A stretch of DNA of 64,000 nt from Micromonospora vinacea (GCF_015751785.1 NZ_JADOTY010000001.1:5456001-5520000); one strand, 5' to 3'; counted from the stretch's first letter, positions 1 to 8,642 are shown. Notes: generated from the letters alone by a model not told the origin. Program-made: numbers and translations.

Positions 1-575
1 AGGCCGGGCGGCAGGGCGACCGGTGCCGTGGGCGGTGTCTCCGCCAGACGTCTGCTGCCCAGTGCGTCGAGCAGTGGCGTGAGGTCGGTGACCGCGCCGA
101 GGTGGACGGTGGCCGGGTGCCAGTCGCGGGCCGTCACGGTGATCTCGACACCATCGCGTTCGCAGCGGGTCGCCCACCACCGGTGGCCGGCTCGTACCGT
201 GCGGCCGGGAACGGGCTGCTCGTCGACCAGGACAGTCGTGTCGCTCTCGGTCCATTCGACGTCGGAGAACCGGTCTCCGGCGAGTCGCATGTGGTGTTCG
301 AGGTGCGTGCGTAACGGTCCGGCGTTGACCGGGAGGTCGGCCCAGCGGGCGGTGTCGACGGTCGCCCACGGTCCGGCGGTGGGGTCGCCGTGCACGATCC
401 GGACGACGGTGATCGTGCTGTTGAAGGTTTCGGTGCCGGCGAAGCATTCTGTGGCCGGGCGGTCGGGGCCGGTGAGGGCAACGACCGGTGTCGCGCTGTC
501 CAGCAGTTCCCGGCGGACGCGTTCGGTCTGTTGCACGAAGCGTTCGTCCGGGTCGGGCGACGGGTCGCGTCTCAT
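1..575 (-). CDS. Hypothetical protein, C-terminus cut by window edge
   Basis: A minus-strand frame opens with ATG at 575 and stays open to base 1, giving at least 191 residues. A strong AGGAGG ribosome site lies just upstream of the ATG, which decides the start. The N-terminus is charged (MRRDPSPDPDERF) without signal peptide or membrane helix, and the product looks soluble. GC-rich third codon positions support coding. I do not recognise the family. It reads toward the window edge, so its stop and any downstream partner are not visible. Confidence 0.7.
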   Translation of the reverse strand, partial: MRRDPSPDPDERFVQQTERVRRELLDSATPVVALTGPDRPATECFAGTETFNSTITVVRIVHGDPTAGPWATVDTARWADLPVNAGPLRTHLEHHMRLAGDRFSDVEWTESDTTVLVDEQPVPGRTVRAGHRWWATRCERDGVEITVTARDWHPATVHLGAVTDLTPLLDALGSRRLAETPPTAPVALPPG

Positions 576-664
576 CCCGGCCTCCTCGTCGGTACGGGCT
601 GTCCCCTGCTGCCGTTCATCATGGTGCCAGTGCGGTTGGTAGCGGGCGAGGTTGGGCGAAGGTG

Positions 665-692
665 CTGGCCGGGCTGGGTGTGGCCCGGCCAG
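665..692 (-). terminator. GC-rich hairpin terminator after the secreted protein gene
   Basis: A perfect 10-bp inverted repeat (CTGGCCGGGC at 665-674, GCCCGGCCAG at 683-692) with an 8-nt loop lies about 20 bases past the stop of the gene ending at 712. There is no T-run, which is common for actinobacterial terminators. It separates that gene from the one starting at 575. Confidence 0.6.
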
Positions 693-711
693 CAACCAGG
701 GTCTCTTCCGC

Positions 712-1368
712 TCAGGTGATGGTGGTGGAGGTGGTGGGCGAGTACGAGTAGCAGAGCCAGCCGTTCGCGGTGATCGTGAAGCTGCCCCAGGTGACGGTGG
801 CGTTCGCCCAGCCGCGGGTCAGGTTCAGGGTGCGGGCCTTGGCGGCCCAGCCGAGGCCGAGGCCCGAGTAGTAGCCGTCGTACTCGTCGTAGTTCTGGGT
901 GGAGTAACCGCCGTTGTCGGCGATTTCGACGTGCCAGTGAATGTCCCACGGGCCGCCGGAGTCGTGCACGAGAGTCATGCCGGTGGTCAGTACGGCACGA
1001 CCGCCGCCTCTCGGGTCGAGGCCGACCCAGGAGGTGCCGCAGTCACCCGTTGCCTGGCCGTAGCTGTTGGTCGAGAAGGAGCTGCCCTTCTTGAGAACGC
1101 CCTGTTGGGGCACGTAGCTGCCTTTGGTGGCTGCCTCTGCCTTGTCGGCGGGCACCGAGGCCTGGGATCCGTCGGGCAGGGTCACGATCCGGTGCCCGTG
1201 GGCGTTGGCGACCTCGGCGTCGAAGCCGACCAGGGCCATGCCCAGTGTCGCGGTGGAGGTCGGTGCGGCGGCGTTCGCCGGGATGGAGGTCAGACCGGAG
1301 GCCGCCAGCGCGAGAGCCAGCAGTGCCGCCGCAGAGATGGACCTGCGGCGCGCGTTTGTACGCGTCAT
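712..1368 (-). CDS. Secreted protein of unknown function
   Basis: This 218-aa protein starts with a typical Sec signal peptide: a basic N-terminus (MTRTNARRR), a hydrophobic core (about residues 11-24) and an AxA-type cleavage site near ANA at residues 31-33. The mature part has a region rich in Trp, Tyr and Gly (about residues 130-200) and ends with a Ser/Thr-rich tail. One pair of Cys (about C109 and C206) could form a disulfide outside the cell. I recognise no catalytic motif. Its leader holds a tandem duplication that carries the ribosome site (1374-1417). A hairpin terminator follows at 665-692, so it is probably monocistronic. Confidence 0.8.
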   Translation of the reverse strand: MTRTNARRRSISAAALLALALAASGLTSIPANAAAPTSTATLGMALVGFDAEVANAHGHRIVTLPDGSQASVPADKAEAATKGSYVPQQGVLKKGSSFSTNSYGQATGDCGTSWVGLDPRGGGRAVLTTGMTLVHDSGGPWDIHWHVEIADNGGYSTQNYDEYDGYYSGLGLGWAAKARTLNLTRGWANATVTWGSFTITANGWLCYSYSPTTSTTIT

Positions 1369-1373
1369 TCAGT

Positions 1374-1417
1374 TCTCCCCGTGTTGGTTGGTGCCGCTCC
1401 CCGTATTGATTGGCACC
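1374..1417 (-). repeat. Tandem duplicated leader segment carrying the ribosome site
   Basis: Two adjacent copies of about 21 bases precede the ATG at 1368, each ending in ACGGGGA on the minus strand; about 18 positions match. The copy next to the gene supplies its GGGGA ribosome site. The copies also create a GGTGCC/GGCACC inverted repeat, so an RNA hairpin over the leader is possible. Only the duplication is observed; a regulatory role is inference. Confidence 0.5.
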
Positions 1418-1478
1418 GCAGAGAACATTAATCGATGTGAATGGGCGTGGACAAGGCCCGCTCCCCCAGTTCGGGCTG

Positions 1479-2261
1479 TCAGGCGTGCGTGCGGCGCAGC
1501 CAGTCCTGGGTGAGCGATCGCAGCAGGGTGGGTTGTTCGTACGGCAGGTAGTGCCCGGCCGCGTCGATCACGGTGTAGGTGCCGCGGGGATAGTGGCGCA
1601 TGGCGCGGAATTGGTCGGCGTACCCGACGATATGGTCCTGTCGGCCGGTGATGACGCTGACCGGGCCGTCGAAGGTGACCTCGGCGGTCTCGTCGGGTAG
1701 CGCGTAGCCGGGGCCGCTCTGCAACTCCTGTTGGAATGTCGCGTCGCCGGGGCCGCCGGAGTTCAGTGCGTCGAGCACCGTCGCGACGACGGTTGGGGTG
1801 CGGTGGCCCAGGGCGGCGTCGAGGTGGGCGTGCAGGGCGGTGGGAGCGGCGTCGAGCCAGCCGGTGGGCGCTTCGAGTGGTGGTTCGTCGGGCAGGTCCC
1901 GGCTGTCGCGGGCGATGGTGACGCCGGGACAGATGAGGAGCAGGCCGCGGACGAGGTCGGGTCGTTGGCGTGCGATGCCGGCGGCCAGGTACGCGCCGTA
2001 GGAGCCGCCGGCGAGCAGGGCTGGCGTGTCGAGGTGGTGGTCGAGCCACGCGCAGACGGTGTCCCGCACCGCCTGGGAGGTGGGTGGGCAGTGTGCGGGG
2101 GTGTCTCCGTGGCCGGGCAGGTCCAGGTAGATCTCTCGTAGGCCCGCGCCTGCCAGGGCGGGGCTGTAGGCGGTGGCCGTGGCGGTGCGGCTCATGCTGA
2201 ACATGGGTAGGCACACCACCGCTGGTCCGGTGTCTGCTGACTGGTCGTAGGCCAGGTGCAT
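1479..2261 (-). CDS. Alpha/beta hydrolase
   Basis: A 260-aa alpha/beta-hydrolase fold protein. I chose ATG 2261 over upstream starts because GAGGA sits just before it and the family begins near there. The nucleophile elbow is GGSYGAY, a serine in a G-x-S-x-G context; the acid is likely in GRQDHI and the base in DAAGHYLP near the C-terminus. It resembles the small cytosolic esterase/haloperoxidase-like group, but the substrate cannot be told. It is transcribed away from the lipoprotein gene at 2442, with 180 bases between them. Confidence 0.82.
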   Translation of the reverse strand: MHLAYDQSADTGPAVVCLPMFSMSRTATATAYSPALAGAGLREIYLDLPGHGDTPAHCPPTSQAVRDTVCAWLDHHLDTPALLAGGSYGAYLAAGIARQRPDLVRGLLLICPGVTIARDSRDLPDEPPLEAPTGWLDAAPTALHAHLDAALGHRTPTVVATVLDALNSGGPGDATFQQELQSGPGYALPDETAEVTFDGPVSVITGRQDHIVGYADQFRAMRHYPRGTYTVIDAAGHYLPYEQPTLLRSLTQDWLRRTHA

Positions 2262-2441
2262 GGAGGAGTCCTCGCTGGAGATGGGCGTGCGCTCCAACGT
2301 CTCATGCCCGGCGAGGTTGAGCAGGGATACCGGACGTGAAAGCGGTGTGCGTCGCCGGCGGGCGATGTCTACAGTGGTGCGTTCTGGCCGCCGCGTGTTC
2401 ACCGCGAACGGCGGGGCCGCACATCACCACGGGGGAACACC

Positions 2442-2906
2442 TTGACGAGTAAGCCTGTCCGTATTGTCGTTGGTCTGGTCGCGACCGTGGGTCTCGTTGT
2501 GGGCTGCCAGCCTGCCGATAAGGAGAGCGCGGGGAGCGCCGCGCCGACGCCGACCGTGGCGCCCAGCCCGACCGTCGACGTGGCGGCGAACAGCAAGCAG
2601 GTCTGCGACGCCAGTCTCGATTTTGTCAAGAAGCACTACGTGGCGATGGCCGACGATGCGATCGCCGCCATCGACAAGCCGGTCAGCGCCAAGGAGGCGG
2701 GCGCGAAGGTCCGTGGCCACTACACGGCGCTGTTGCAGGACCTGCGGACGGCGGCGCCGACCGCTGCCGATCCGCAGGTTCGCACCGCGTTGGAGACCTT
2801 GGCCGCAGGGGTCGAGAAGCACCTGGCCAGCCCGAAGGCCACCGAGGTCGAGGCGCCGGATCTCGACCCGCCGCTGAAGGCGTTGGACACCGTCTGCGGT
2901 CGCTGA
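2442..2906 (+). CDS. Putative lipoprotein
   Basis: A 154-aa protein starting at TTG 2442, preceded by a GGGGGA ribosome site. The N-terminus has basic residues, a hydrophobic stretch and a lipobox LVVGC with the lipidated Cys at about residue 22. A Ser/Pro/Thr-rich linker follows, then a helical domain of about 105 residues holding two further Cys (near the domain start and in TVCGR at the end) that could form a disulfide. It is predicted to be anchored to the outer face of the cytoplasmic membrane. No enzymatic motif is seen. It is convergent with the GH20 gene and shares the hairpin at 2914-2944. Confidence 0.8.
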   Translation: MTSKPVRIVVGLVATVGLVVGCQPADKESAGSAAPTPTVAPSPTVDVAANSKQVCDASLDFVKKHYVAMADDAIAAIDKPVSAKEAGAKVRGHYTALLQDLRTAAPTAADPQVRTALETLAAGVEKHLASPKATEVEAPDLDPPLKALDTVCGR

Positions 2907-2913
2907 TCGTCGT

Positions 2914-2944
2914 GTGGGCACCGGCCGCGCCGGCCGGTGCCCAC
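2914..2944. terminator. Bidirectional hairpin terminator
   Basis: A perfect 14-bp inverted repeat (2914-2927 and 2931-2944) with a 3-nt loop lies between the convergent stops at 2906 and 2961. It can act on both transcripts. Confidence 0.75.
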
Positions 2945-2960
2945 TGTCAACGGGTGCGGC

Positions 2961-4559
2961 TCAGATCCAGGGCACCTGCGGGGACGGGTAGAAGTCGACC
3001 TGTTGCAGTCGCCAGCGGGGTGCCTGCTCCCCCAGTCGGGTCCGGAACGATTCCCAGTCGTGGCTGGCGGTGGTGGACCAGCCGAGTTCGGCGATCGCGG
3101 GTAGGCGGGGGAAGGCCATGTATTCGATGTCGTCCAGGGTGCGGAGCGTCTCGGACCACAGCGGGGCCTCGACGCCGAGGATGGCGTTCTCGCCGACGCC
3201 GGTGACCCGGGTGGCGGGGTCCCAGCCGTACGCGTCGGACACCTCGATCAGGCCGGCCCAGCGCAGGCCGAGGCGGGTGTTGGCGTCGTACTTCATGTCC
3301 AGGTAGGTCTTGTTCGCCGGCGACATGATTACCTTGTTGCCGCGGGCGGCGGCCGCGGCGAGGCTGGCGTTGGTGGTGCCGGTGCCCCAGAACTGGGCGA
3401 CGACGTCGGTGGACGGGTCGGCCTGGGTGATCTCGTTCCATCCGGAGGCGCGCTTGCCGTACTTGGCGACCAGGGGCAGGACCCGGTTCATGAAGGTGCG
3501 GTAGTCCTCGTCGGTGGTGGCGTGGGCTTCGTCGCCGCCGATGTGCAGGAATGGTCCGGGAGTGATGGCGGCGAGTTCGCGGATGACGTCCTCGACGAAG
3601 CGGTAGGTGAGTTCGTCGTTGATGCAGAGGGAGCTGTAGCCGACCGCGATGTCGGTGCGCGGGGGCGGTGCGACGCCGTCGCAGTTGAGTTCGGGGTATG
3701 TCGACTGGGCGGCGTTGGTGTGCCCGGGCATGTCGATCTCGGGGATGATCGTGATGTGTCGTGCGGCGGCGTACGCGACGACGGCCTGGTAGTCGGCTTT
3801 GGTGAGGTATCCGGGGCCGACGCCGTCGACTCCGGTGCCGGGTCCGCCGCCGACGGTGGTGAGGCGGGGCCAGGAGTCGATCTGGATGCGCCAGCCCTGG
3901 TCGTCGGTGAGGTGCAGGTGCAGGTAGTTGATTTTGTACTGGCTGAGCAGGTCCACGTAGGCGGTGATGTCGTCGACGGTGTGGAAGTGCCGGGCGAGGT
4001 CGAGCATCGCGCCGCGGTAGGCGAAGCGTGGGTAGTCGATGATTCGTCCGCCGGGGACCGTCCAGGTGATCCGCTGCCGGTCGGGTGCCTCGATGTCGGC
4101 GGGGAGCAGTTGGCGCAGGGTCTGGGTGCCGGCGAAGAGTCCGGCGGGGGTGTTGGCGCGGATCGTCACGCCGCGGCGGGTGACGTCGAGTTGGTAGCCC
4201 TGCTGGCCGATGCGGGTGTCGGCGTCTCCGATGAGCAGGGCGATCTCGGGTAGCGGGGTGGAGCGGACGGGCAGGACGGGCAGGGGGTGGCCGGTGGCGG
4301 GGCGCAGTGTGGTGGCGAGTTGGTGGCCGATGCGCCGGGCGGCGGCTGAGCCGGGGGTGGTGCGGATGACGGTCAGGGGGCTGATCCGGAACGCGTTGTG
4401 CGCGTCGGGGCGGGTTTCGACAGGTGCGGGGATGACGTCGCTGAGGTGTCGGGCTGGTGTGGGGGCCGCCGCGGCGGGCGCGGGGGTGGCGGGCAGGGTG
4501 AGTGGTAGCGCGAGTGCGGCTATGGCCAGCAGCCGTGTGGTGGTGTGTCGGCGACGCAC
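2961..4559 (-). CDS. Exported beta-N-acetylhexosaminidase, GH20 family
   Basis: A 532-aa glycoside hydrolase family 20 enzyme that removes terminal GlcNAc or GalNAc from chito-oligosaccharides or glycans. I chose GTG 4559 because GGAGG lies 5 bases upstream; an ATG at 4589 lacks a good site. A signal peptide with an Ala/Leu core and an Ala/Pro-rich end is followed by a GH20 N-terminal domain and the TIM barrel. The catalytic Asp-Glu pair is visible in HIGGDEAH at about residues 338-345, and the barrel ends with WSTTASHDWESF. Outside the cell it would feed amino sugars to the organism. An inverted TAA/TTA element lies upstream at 4639. Confidence 0.95.
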   Translation of the reverse strand: MRRRHTTTRLLAIAALALPLTLPATPAPAAAAPTPARHLSDVIPAPVETRPDAHNAFRISPLTVIRTTPGSAAARRIGHQLATTLRPATGHPLPVLPVRSTPLPEIALLIGDADTRIGQQGYQLDVTRRGVTIRANTPAGLFAGTQTLRQLLPADIEAPDRQRITWTVPGGRIIDYPRFAYRGAMLDLARHFHTVDDITAYVDLLSQYKINYLHLHLTDDQGWRIQIDSWPRLTTVGGGPGTGVDGVGPGYLTKADYQAVVAYAAARHITIIPEIDMPGHTNAAQSTYPELNCDGVAPPPRTDIAVGYSSLCINDELTYRFVEDVIRELAAITPGPFLHIGGDEAHATTDEDYRTFMNRVLPLVAKYGKRASGWNEITQADPSTDVVAQFWGTGTTNASLAAAAARGNKVIMSPANKTYLDMKYDANTRLGLRWAGLIEVSDAYGWDPATRVTGVGENAILGVEAPLWSETLRTLDDIEYMAFPRLPAIAELGWSTTASHDWESFRTRLGEQAPRWRLQQVDFYPSPQVPWI

Positions 4560-4638
4560 GGTACCTCCAGGCCTCGTCATGATCGACATTCGTCGATGAG
4601 AGATGAGAATCGCAGGCTACCGGCGTTCCGCCTGTACT

Positions 4639-4654
4639 GTAAACCTTCCTTAAC
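4639..4654. promoter_or_regulatory. Possible operator upstream of the GH20 gene
   Basis: The 16-base element GTAAACCTTCCTTAAC is an imperfect inverted repeat (GTAA/TTAC-like ends) about 80 bases before the GH20 start, in a short AT-rich stretch of otherwise GC-rich DNA. It resembles motifs I associate with actinobacterial secreted glycosidase genes. The assignment is tentative and no regulator is adjacent. Confidence 0.3.
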
Positions 4655-4777
4655 ATAAGGGCTCGTCGAGCCGGTGCTGTCGCCGACCTCACGTACGTCG
4701 CACGCTGGGAATTCCTGGAGCGGGTCGTGGGGTTGTCCGTTCGGAAGATCAGGTTCGGATGATCGAATGGAAGTGCC

Positions 4778-6157
4778 ATGCACATGCGCTCAGACGCGGT
4801 AGTGCTGTTCGGCGTCACGGGAGACCTCGTCTCGAAGAAGCTGTTCCCGGCGCTGTACGAGCTGACCCGGCGCGACCGCCTCGACGTTCCGGTGATCGGC
4901 GTGGCCCGCTCCCCCTGGGATGATCAGCAACTGGTCACCATGGCCCGCAAGTCGGTCACCGAGGCCCATGACGAGACCGACGACGAGATCTTCGATCGGC
5001 TGGCGGACAACCTTTCCATGATCTCCGGCAACTACGCGGACCCGACGACGTACCAGCGGCTGGCTGAGCGGCTGCGCGACGCCGAGCGGCCGGTGTTCTA
5101 CCTGGCGATCCCTCCGGCGGTGTTCGGCTCCGTCGTCGAGGGCCTGGCGGCCGTGGGTCTGGCCGACCGGGGTCGGGTGATCGTGGAGAAGCCGTTCGGG
5201 CGTGACCTGGAGTCCTCCCGCGAGCTGGACCGCACGCTCGGCGCGGCCTTCGCCCCGGAGCGGGTGTTCCGCATCGACCACTACCTCGGCAAGGAAGCCG
5301 TCGAGGGCCTCTACGCCTTCCGGTTCGCCAACCGGCTGTTCGAGCCGCTGTGGAACAACGAGCACATCGACAACATCCAGGTGACCCTCGCCGAGGGTTT
5401 CGGCACCCAGGGCCGGGCCGGGTTCTACGACACGGTGGGCGCGACCCGGGACGTGCTGCAGAACCACATCCTCCAGGTCGTCGCCCTCATCGCGATGGAG
5501 GCGCCCGCCAGCGATGACACCACCGCGTTCCGGGAGGCGGAGGCCGCGGTGCTGCGGCAGGTCGCGCCGCTGTCGCCGGAGTCCACCGTCCGGGGGCAGT
5601 ACGCCGGCTACCTCGACGAGCCGGGCGTGGCACCCGACTCGAACACGGAGACGTTCGTGGCGACCCGGTTGACCGTCGACTCCCCCCGCTGGGCGGGCGT
5701 GCCCTTCTACCTGCGCACCGGTAAGTCCCTCCCGGGCACGGCGACCGAGGTCGTGGTCGAGTTCAAGCAGCCCCAGCGCTCGCTGATCCCGGCCGAGCGG
5801 GGCACGGCGAGGGCCGCGAACCTGTTGCGGTTCCGCCTCGGGCGCGGTGACGGCATCACCATGTCGATCCAGGCGAAGAGCCCCGGTGCCGAGGTGGCGA
5901 GCCGTCCGGTGGACCTGTCCGTCGACTTCGGTTCGGCTCTCGGTCGTCGGCAGGAGGCGTACGAGCGGCTGCTCGACGACGCGATGGACGGGCAGCACCT
6001 GCGCTTCGCGCGTGCCGAGACGATCGAGCAGGAGTGGCGCATCGTCGAGCCGATCCTGGATCTGCCGGCGGCGGTGCAGTCGTACGAGAAGGGCAGCTGG
6101 GGTCCGGCGGACGCCGACGCGCTGGCCGGCGGCTGGCACCTCCCGGAGCTGCGGTAG
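4778..6157 (+). CDS. zwf: Glucose-6-phosphate dehydrogenase
   Basis: This 459-aa protein catalyses oxidation of glucose 6-phosphate to 6-phosphogluconolactone with reduction of NADP, the entry step of the oxidative pentose phosphate pathway. The N-terminal Rossmann motif is GVTGDLVSKK (residues 12-21), EKPFGRD is near residue 136, and the active-site signature RIDHYLGKE is near 165-173 with its catalytic His and Lys. Length is slightly below the usual 480-510. GGAAG is placed correctly for ATG 4778. No 6-phosphogluconolactonase, opcA or tal gene is next to it, so this copy is outside the usual actinobacterial tal-zwf-opcA-pgl cluster and may be a second isozyme. Confidence 0.95.
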   Translation: MHMRSDAVVLFGVTGDLVSKKLFPALYELTRRDRLDVPVIGVARSPWDDQQLVTMARKSVTEAHDETDDEIFDRLADNLSMISGNYADPTTYQRLAERLRDAERPVFYLAIPPAVFGSVVEGLAAVGLADRGRVIVEKPFGRDLESSRELDRTLGAAFAPERVFRIDHYLGKEAVEGLYAFRFANRLFEPLWNNEHIDNIQVTLAEGFGTQGRAGFYDTVGATRDVLQNHILQVVALIAMEAPASDDTTAFREAEAAVLRQVAPLSPESTVRGQYAGYLDEPGVAPDSNTETFVATRLTVDSPRWAGVPFYLRTGKSLPGTATEVVVEFKQPQRSLIPAERGTARAANLLRFRLGRGDGITMSIQAKSPGAEVASRPVDLSVDFGSALGRRQEAYERLLDDAMDGQHLRFARAETIEQEWRIVEPILDLPAAVQSYEKGSWGPADADALAGGWHLPELR

Positions 6158-6299
6158 TCGCGGCCCAGGCCGGGCGGGCGCTGACTGACCGCTCAGCTCA
6201 GCGGAACGACCGTCCGGCGACGGTGAGGTTTGCCGCTCACGAGTGGTGTGGGCACGTTGGGGGCGACGTTTCTCGTCCTCATCGGAGAGGAAGCAGCGC

Positions 6300-7730
6300 A
6301 TGCTTTCCGCACTCGATCGTCGGCACACCGTCGCGCCACCCGGCTACAGCCGGTGGCTCATCCCCCCGGCGGCGTTGGCCATCCACCTCTGCATCGGTCA
6401 GGTCTACGCGACCAGCGTCTACAAGAACTCGCTGATCGCCCACTTCGACACCAGCCAGACGGCGATCGGGGTGATCTTCAGCATCGCGATCGTGATGCTC
6501 GGATTGTCCGCCGCCGTCGCCGGGACCTGGGTGGAGGCGAACGGGCCGCGCAAGGCCATGTTCGTCTCGGCCTGCTTCTGGGCGGCCGGTTTCCTGGTGG
6601 GCTCGCTGGGCATCGCCACGAAGCAGCTGTGGCTGCTGTACCTGGGCTACGGGCTGCTCGGCGGCATCGGGCTGGGCATCGGCTACATCTCCCCCGTCTC
6701 CACCCTGATCAAGTGGTTCCCGGACCGGCCGGGCCTGGCCACCGGGCTGGCGATCATGGGGTTCGGTGGTGGGGCGATGGTCGCCTCTCCCCTGTCGCGG
6801 CAACTGCTGTCGTTCTACGACGCCGGCTACGACCCGGCCAACGCGGGGTCGACCGCGTCGGGCAGCGCCCTGGTGTGGCTGTTCGTGACGCTCGGCCTGG
6901 GCTACTTCGTGATCATGATGTTCGGGGTGGCGAACGTCCGGGTGCCGGCGCAGGATTGGCGGCCGGCCGGCTTCGACCCGTCCAGCGTGGCGGCGAAGCC
7001 GCTGGTCACCACGGCGAACGTGTCGGCGGCGAACGCGGTGAAGACCCGCTCCTTCTGGCTGCTGTGGGTCGTCCTGTTCTGCAACGTGACCGCCGGCATC
7101 GGCATCCTGGAACAGGCCAGCCCGATGATCCAGGACTTCTTCCGCGACAACGGCACCTCGGCGGTGACCGTCGCGGCGGCCGGCGGGTTCGTGGGTCTGC
7201 TGTCGCTGTTCAACATGGCCGGCCGGTTCGTGTGGTCGTCCACCTCGGACGTCATCGGCCGCAAACCGATCTACCTGGTGTACCTCGGTGTCGGCATGGT
7301 GCTGTACGCGCTGCTGGCGCTCGTCGGGCAGACCTCGACGGCCCTGTTCGTGCTGCTGGCCTGCGTGATCCTGTCGTTCTACGGCGGTGGGTTCGCGACA
7401 GTGCCGGCGTACCTGCGGGACCTGTTCGGCACCTTCCAGGTTGGCGCGATCCACGGTCGGTTGCTGACCGCCTGGTCGGCGGCCGGGATCGCCGGTCCGC
7501 TGATCGTCAACGGGTTCCTCGACGCGCAGGGTGAGCCGGGCTCGCTGACGGCCGCGGCGTACCGCCCGGCGCTGTTCACGATGGTGGGGGTGCTGGCCGT
7601 GGGCTTCCTGGCGAACCTGCTGGTACGGCCGGTGCCACAGGGCTATCACGAACCGGCGGCGGAGCAGGACGCACATCAGGATCGGGACGTGGACGAGGAC
7701 ACGACGGCGCAGAGGAGCGGTACGCGATGA
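6300..7730 (+). CDS. OFA family MFS transporter (oxalate/formate antiporter-like)
   Basis: A 476-aa, 12-helix major facilitator of the OFA group, whose characterised member OxlT exchanges oxalate and formate; related members carry other carboxylates, so the substrate is open. The start at ATG 6300 follows GAGAGGAAG. The first helix region holds GQVYATSVYKN, typical of the family, and a cytoplasmic loop follows helix 6 (about residues 215-240). The C-terminal tail is acidic and His/Asp-rich. Its stop overlaps the start of the 41-aa gene at 7727 by 4 bases (ATGA), so the two are translationally coupled. Confidence 0.9.
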   Translation: MLSALDRRHTVAPPGYSRWLIPPAALAIHLCIGQVYATSVYKNSLIAHFDTSQTAIGVIFSIAIVMLGLSAAVAGTWVEANGPRKAMFVSACFWAAGFLVGSLGIATKQLWLLYLGYGLLGGIGLGIGYISPVSTLIKWFPDRPGLATGLAIMGFGGGAMVASPLSRQLLSFYDAGYDPANAGSTASGSALVWLFVTLGLGYFVIMMFGVANVRVPAQDWRPAGFDPSSVAAKPLVTTANVSAANAVKTRSFWLLWVVLFCNVTAGIGILEQASPMIQDFFRDNGTSAVTVAAAGGFVGLLSLFNMAGRFVWSSTSDVIGRKPIYLVYLGVGMVLYALLALVGQTSTALFVLLACVILSFYGGGFATVPAYLRDLFGTFQVGAIHGRLLTAWSAAGIAGPLIVNGFLDAQGEPGSLTAAAYRPALFTMVGVLAVGFLANLLVRPVPQGYHEPAAEQDAHQDRDVDEDTTAQRSGTR

Positions 7731-7852
7731 GTGAGGACAGCCGACCCGGGCAGCAGGCCCGGTTGTGGATCTCCTGGTTGGTGGTGGCGGCGCTGCTCGG
7801 CTATGGGGTGGCGCAGACCGTGGTGACCGCGGCGAAGCTGTTCACCCACTGA
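7727..7852 (+). CDS. Small membrane partner of the OFA transporter
   Basis: A 41-aa protein with one membrane helix (LWISWLVVAALLGYGVAQTVV) and a polar N-terminus. ATG 7727 overlaps the transporter stop by 4 bases. Short proteins of this form follow OFA transporters in many bacteria and have been annotated as an MFS transporter small subunit; I recall this from family knowledge and cannot search it here. It probably sits beside the transporter in the membrane. A strong hairpin follows at 7860-7903. Confidence 0.85.
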   Translation: MSEDSRPGQQARLWISWLVVAALLGYGVAQTVVTAAKLFTH

Positions 7853-7859
7853 ACCGGAT

Positions 7860-7903
7860 CCGGCGGTCTCCGACCGGCGTGAACGCCCGACGGAGGCCGC
7901 CGG
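7860..7903. terminator. Bidirectional hairpin terminator
   Basis: A 13-bp inverted repeat (7860-7872 with 7891-7903), perfect except for one T/G position, lies between the convergent stops at 7852 and 7914. The odd position gives a wobble pair in one of the two transcripts. Confidence 0.65.
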
Positions 7904-7913
7904 AGACGGGTGG

Positions 7914-8642
7914 TCAGAGGCCGCCGGAGACGCGCAGCACGGTCCCGGTGGCGTACGAGGCGTCCGGGCCGAGCAGCCAGGCGATCGCGGCGGCGATCTC
8001 GTCGGGTTCGCCGGCGCGGCCCAGCGGAATGCGACCGACGGCGGACTCGGCGCGGTCGGGCACCCCGGAGTCGGCGTGGATGTCGGTGCGCACGATGCCG
8101 GGGGCCACCGCGTTGACCCGGATGCCCTTCAGGGCGAGTTCCTTGGCCAGGCCGACGGTGAGGGTGTCGGTGGCGGCCTTCACGGCGGCGTAGTGCACGT
8201 ACTCCCCCGGGCTGCCGAGGGTCGCGGCCGCCGAGGAGACGTTGACGATCGCCCCGCCGTCGGTGAGCCGCCGGGCGGCCTGCTGGGCGCAGAGGACGTA
8301 GCCGACGAGGTTGACGTCGACGACCCGGCGCAGGTCGTCGACGCGCAGCTCGGTGAAGGGCCCAATCAGGCTGGTGACGCCGGCGTTGTTGACCAGGCCG
8401 GTGAGCGGGCCGAGCTGGGCGGCCGCGTCGAACAGGGCGTGCACCTGCTCGGGGTCGGTGGTGTCGGCGCGTACCGCGATGGCCTGCGCGCCGGCGGCCC
8501 GCAGGTCGGCCAGGACGGCGGTGGCGGCGGCCTCGTCGCGGCGGTAGCACAGGGCGATGTGGTGACCGGCGCCGGCGAGCCGGCGGGCGGTGGCCGCGCC
8601 GATGCCCCGGCCGCCGCCGGTGATGACGGTGACGGGTGCCAC
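7914..8642 (-). CDS. SDR family oxidoreductase
   Basis: A 242-aa short-chain dehydrogenase of the classical type. It has the cofactor motif TGGGRGIG (residues 8-15), NNAG, a catalytic Ser in NVSSAA, and YAAVK holding the catalytic Tyr and Lys. The tail ATGTVLRVSGGL is typical of 3-oxoacyl-ACP reductase-like members, which use NADPH to reduce ketones. The basic residue after the Gly-rich loop (RR at about 34-35) favours NADPH. The substrate is unknown. It is divergent from the patatin-like gene at 8731. Confidence 0.92.
   Translation of the reverse strand: MAPVTVITGGGRGIGAATARRLAGAGHHIALCYRRDEAAATAVLADLRAAGAQAIAVRADTTDPEQVHALFDAAAQLGPLTGLVNNAGVTSLIGPFTELRVDDLRRVVDVNLVGYVLCAQQAARRLTDGGAIVNVSSAAATLGSPGEYVHYAAVKAATDTLTVGLAKELALKGIRVNAVAPGIVRTDIHADSGVPDRAESAVGRIPLGRAGEPDEIAAAIAWLLGPDASYATGTVLRVSGGL

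Noticed and set aside
2947-4818. 623-aa minus-strand open frame overlapping the GH20 gene
   Set aside because: Arg/Pro/His-rich shadow of the GH20 gene in another frame; typical of GC-rich coding DNA.
4790-6328. 512-aa minus-strand open frame opposite zwf
   Set aside because: Antisense shadow with no family pattern; zwf motifs are clear on the plus strand.
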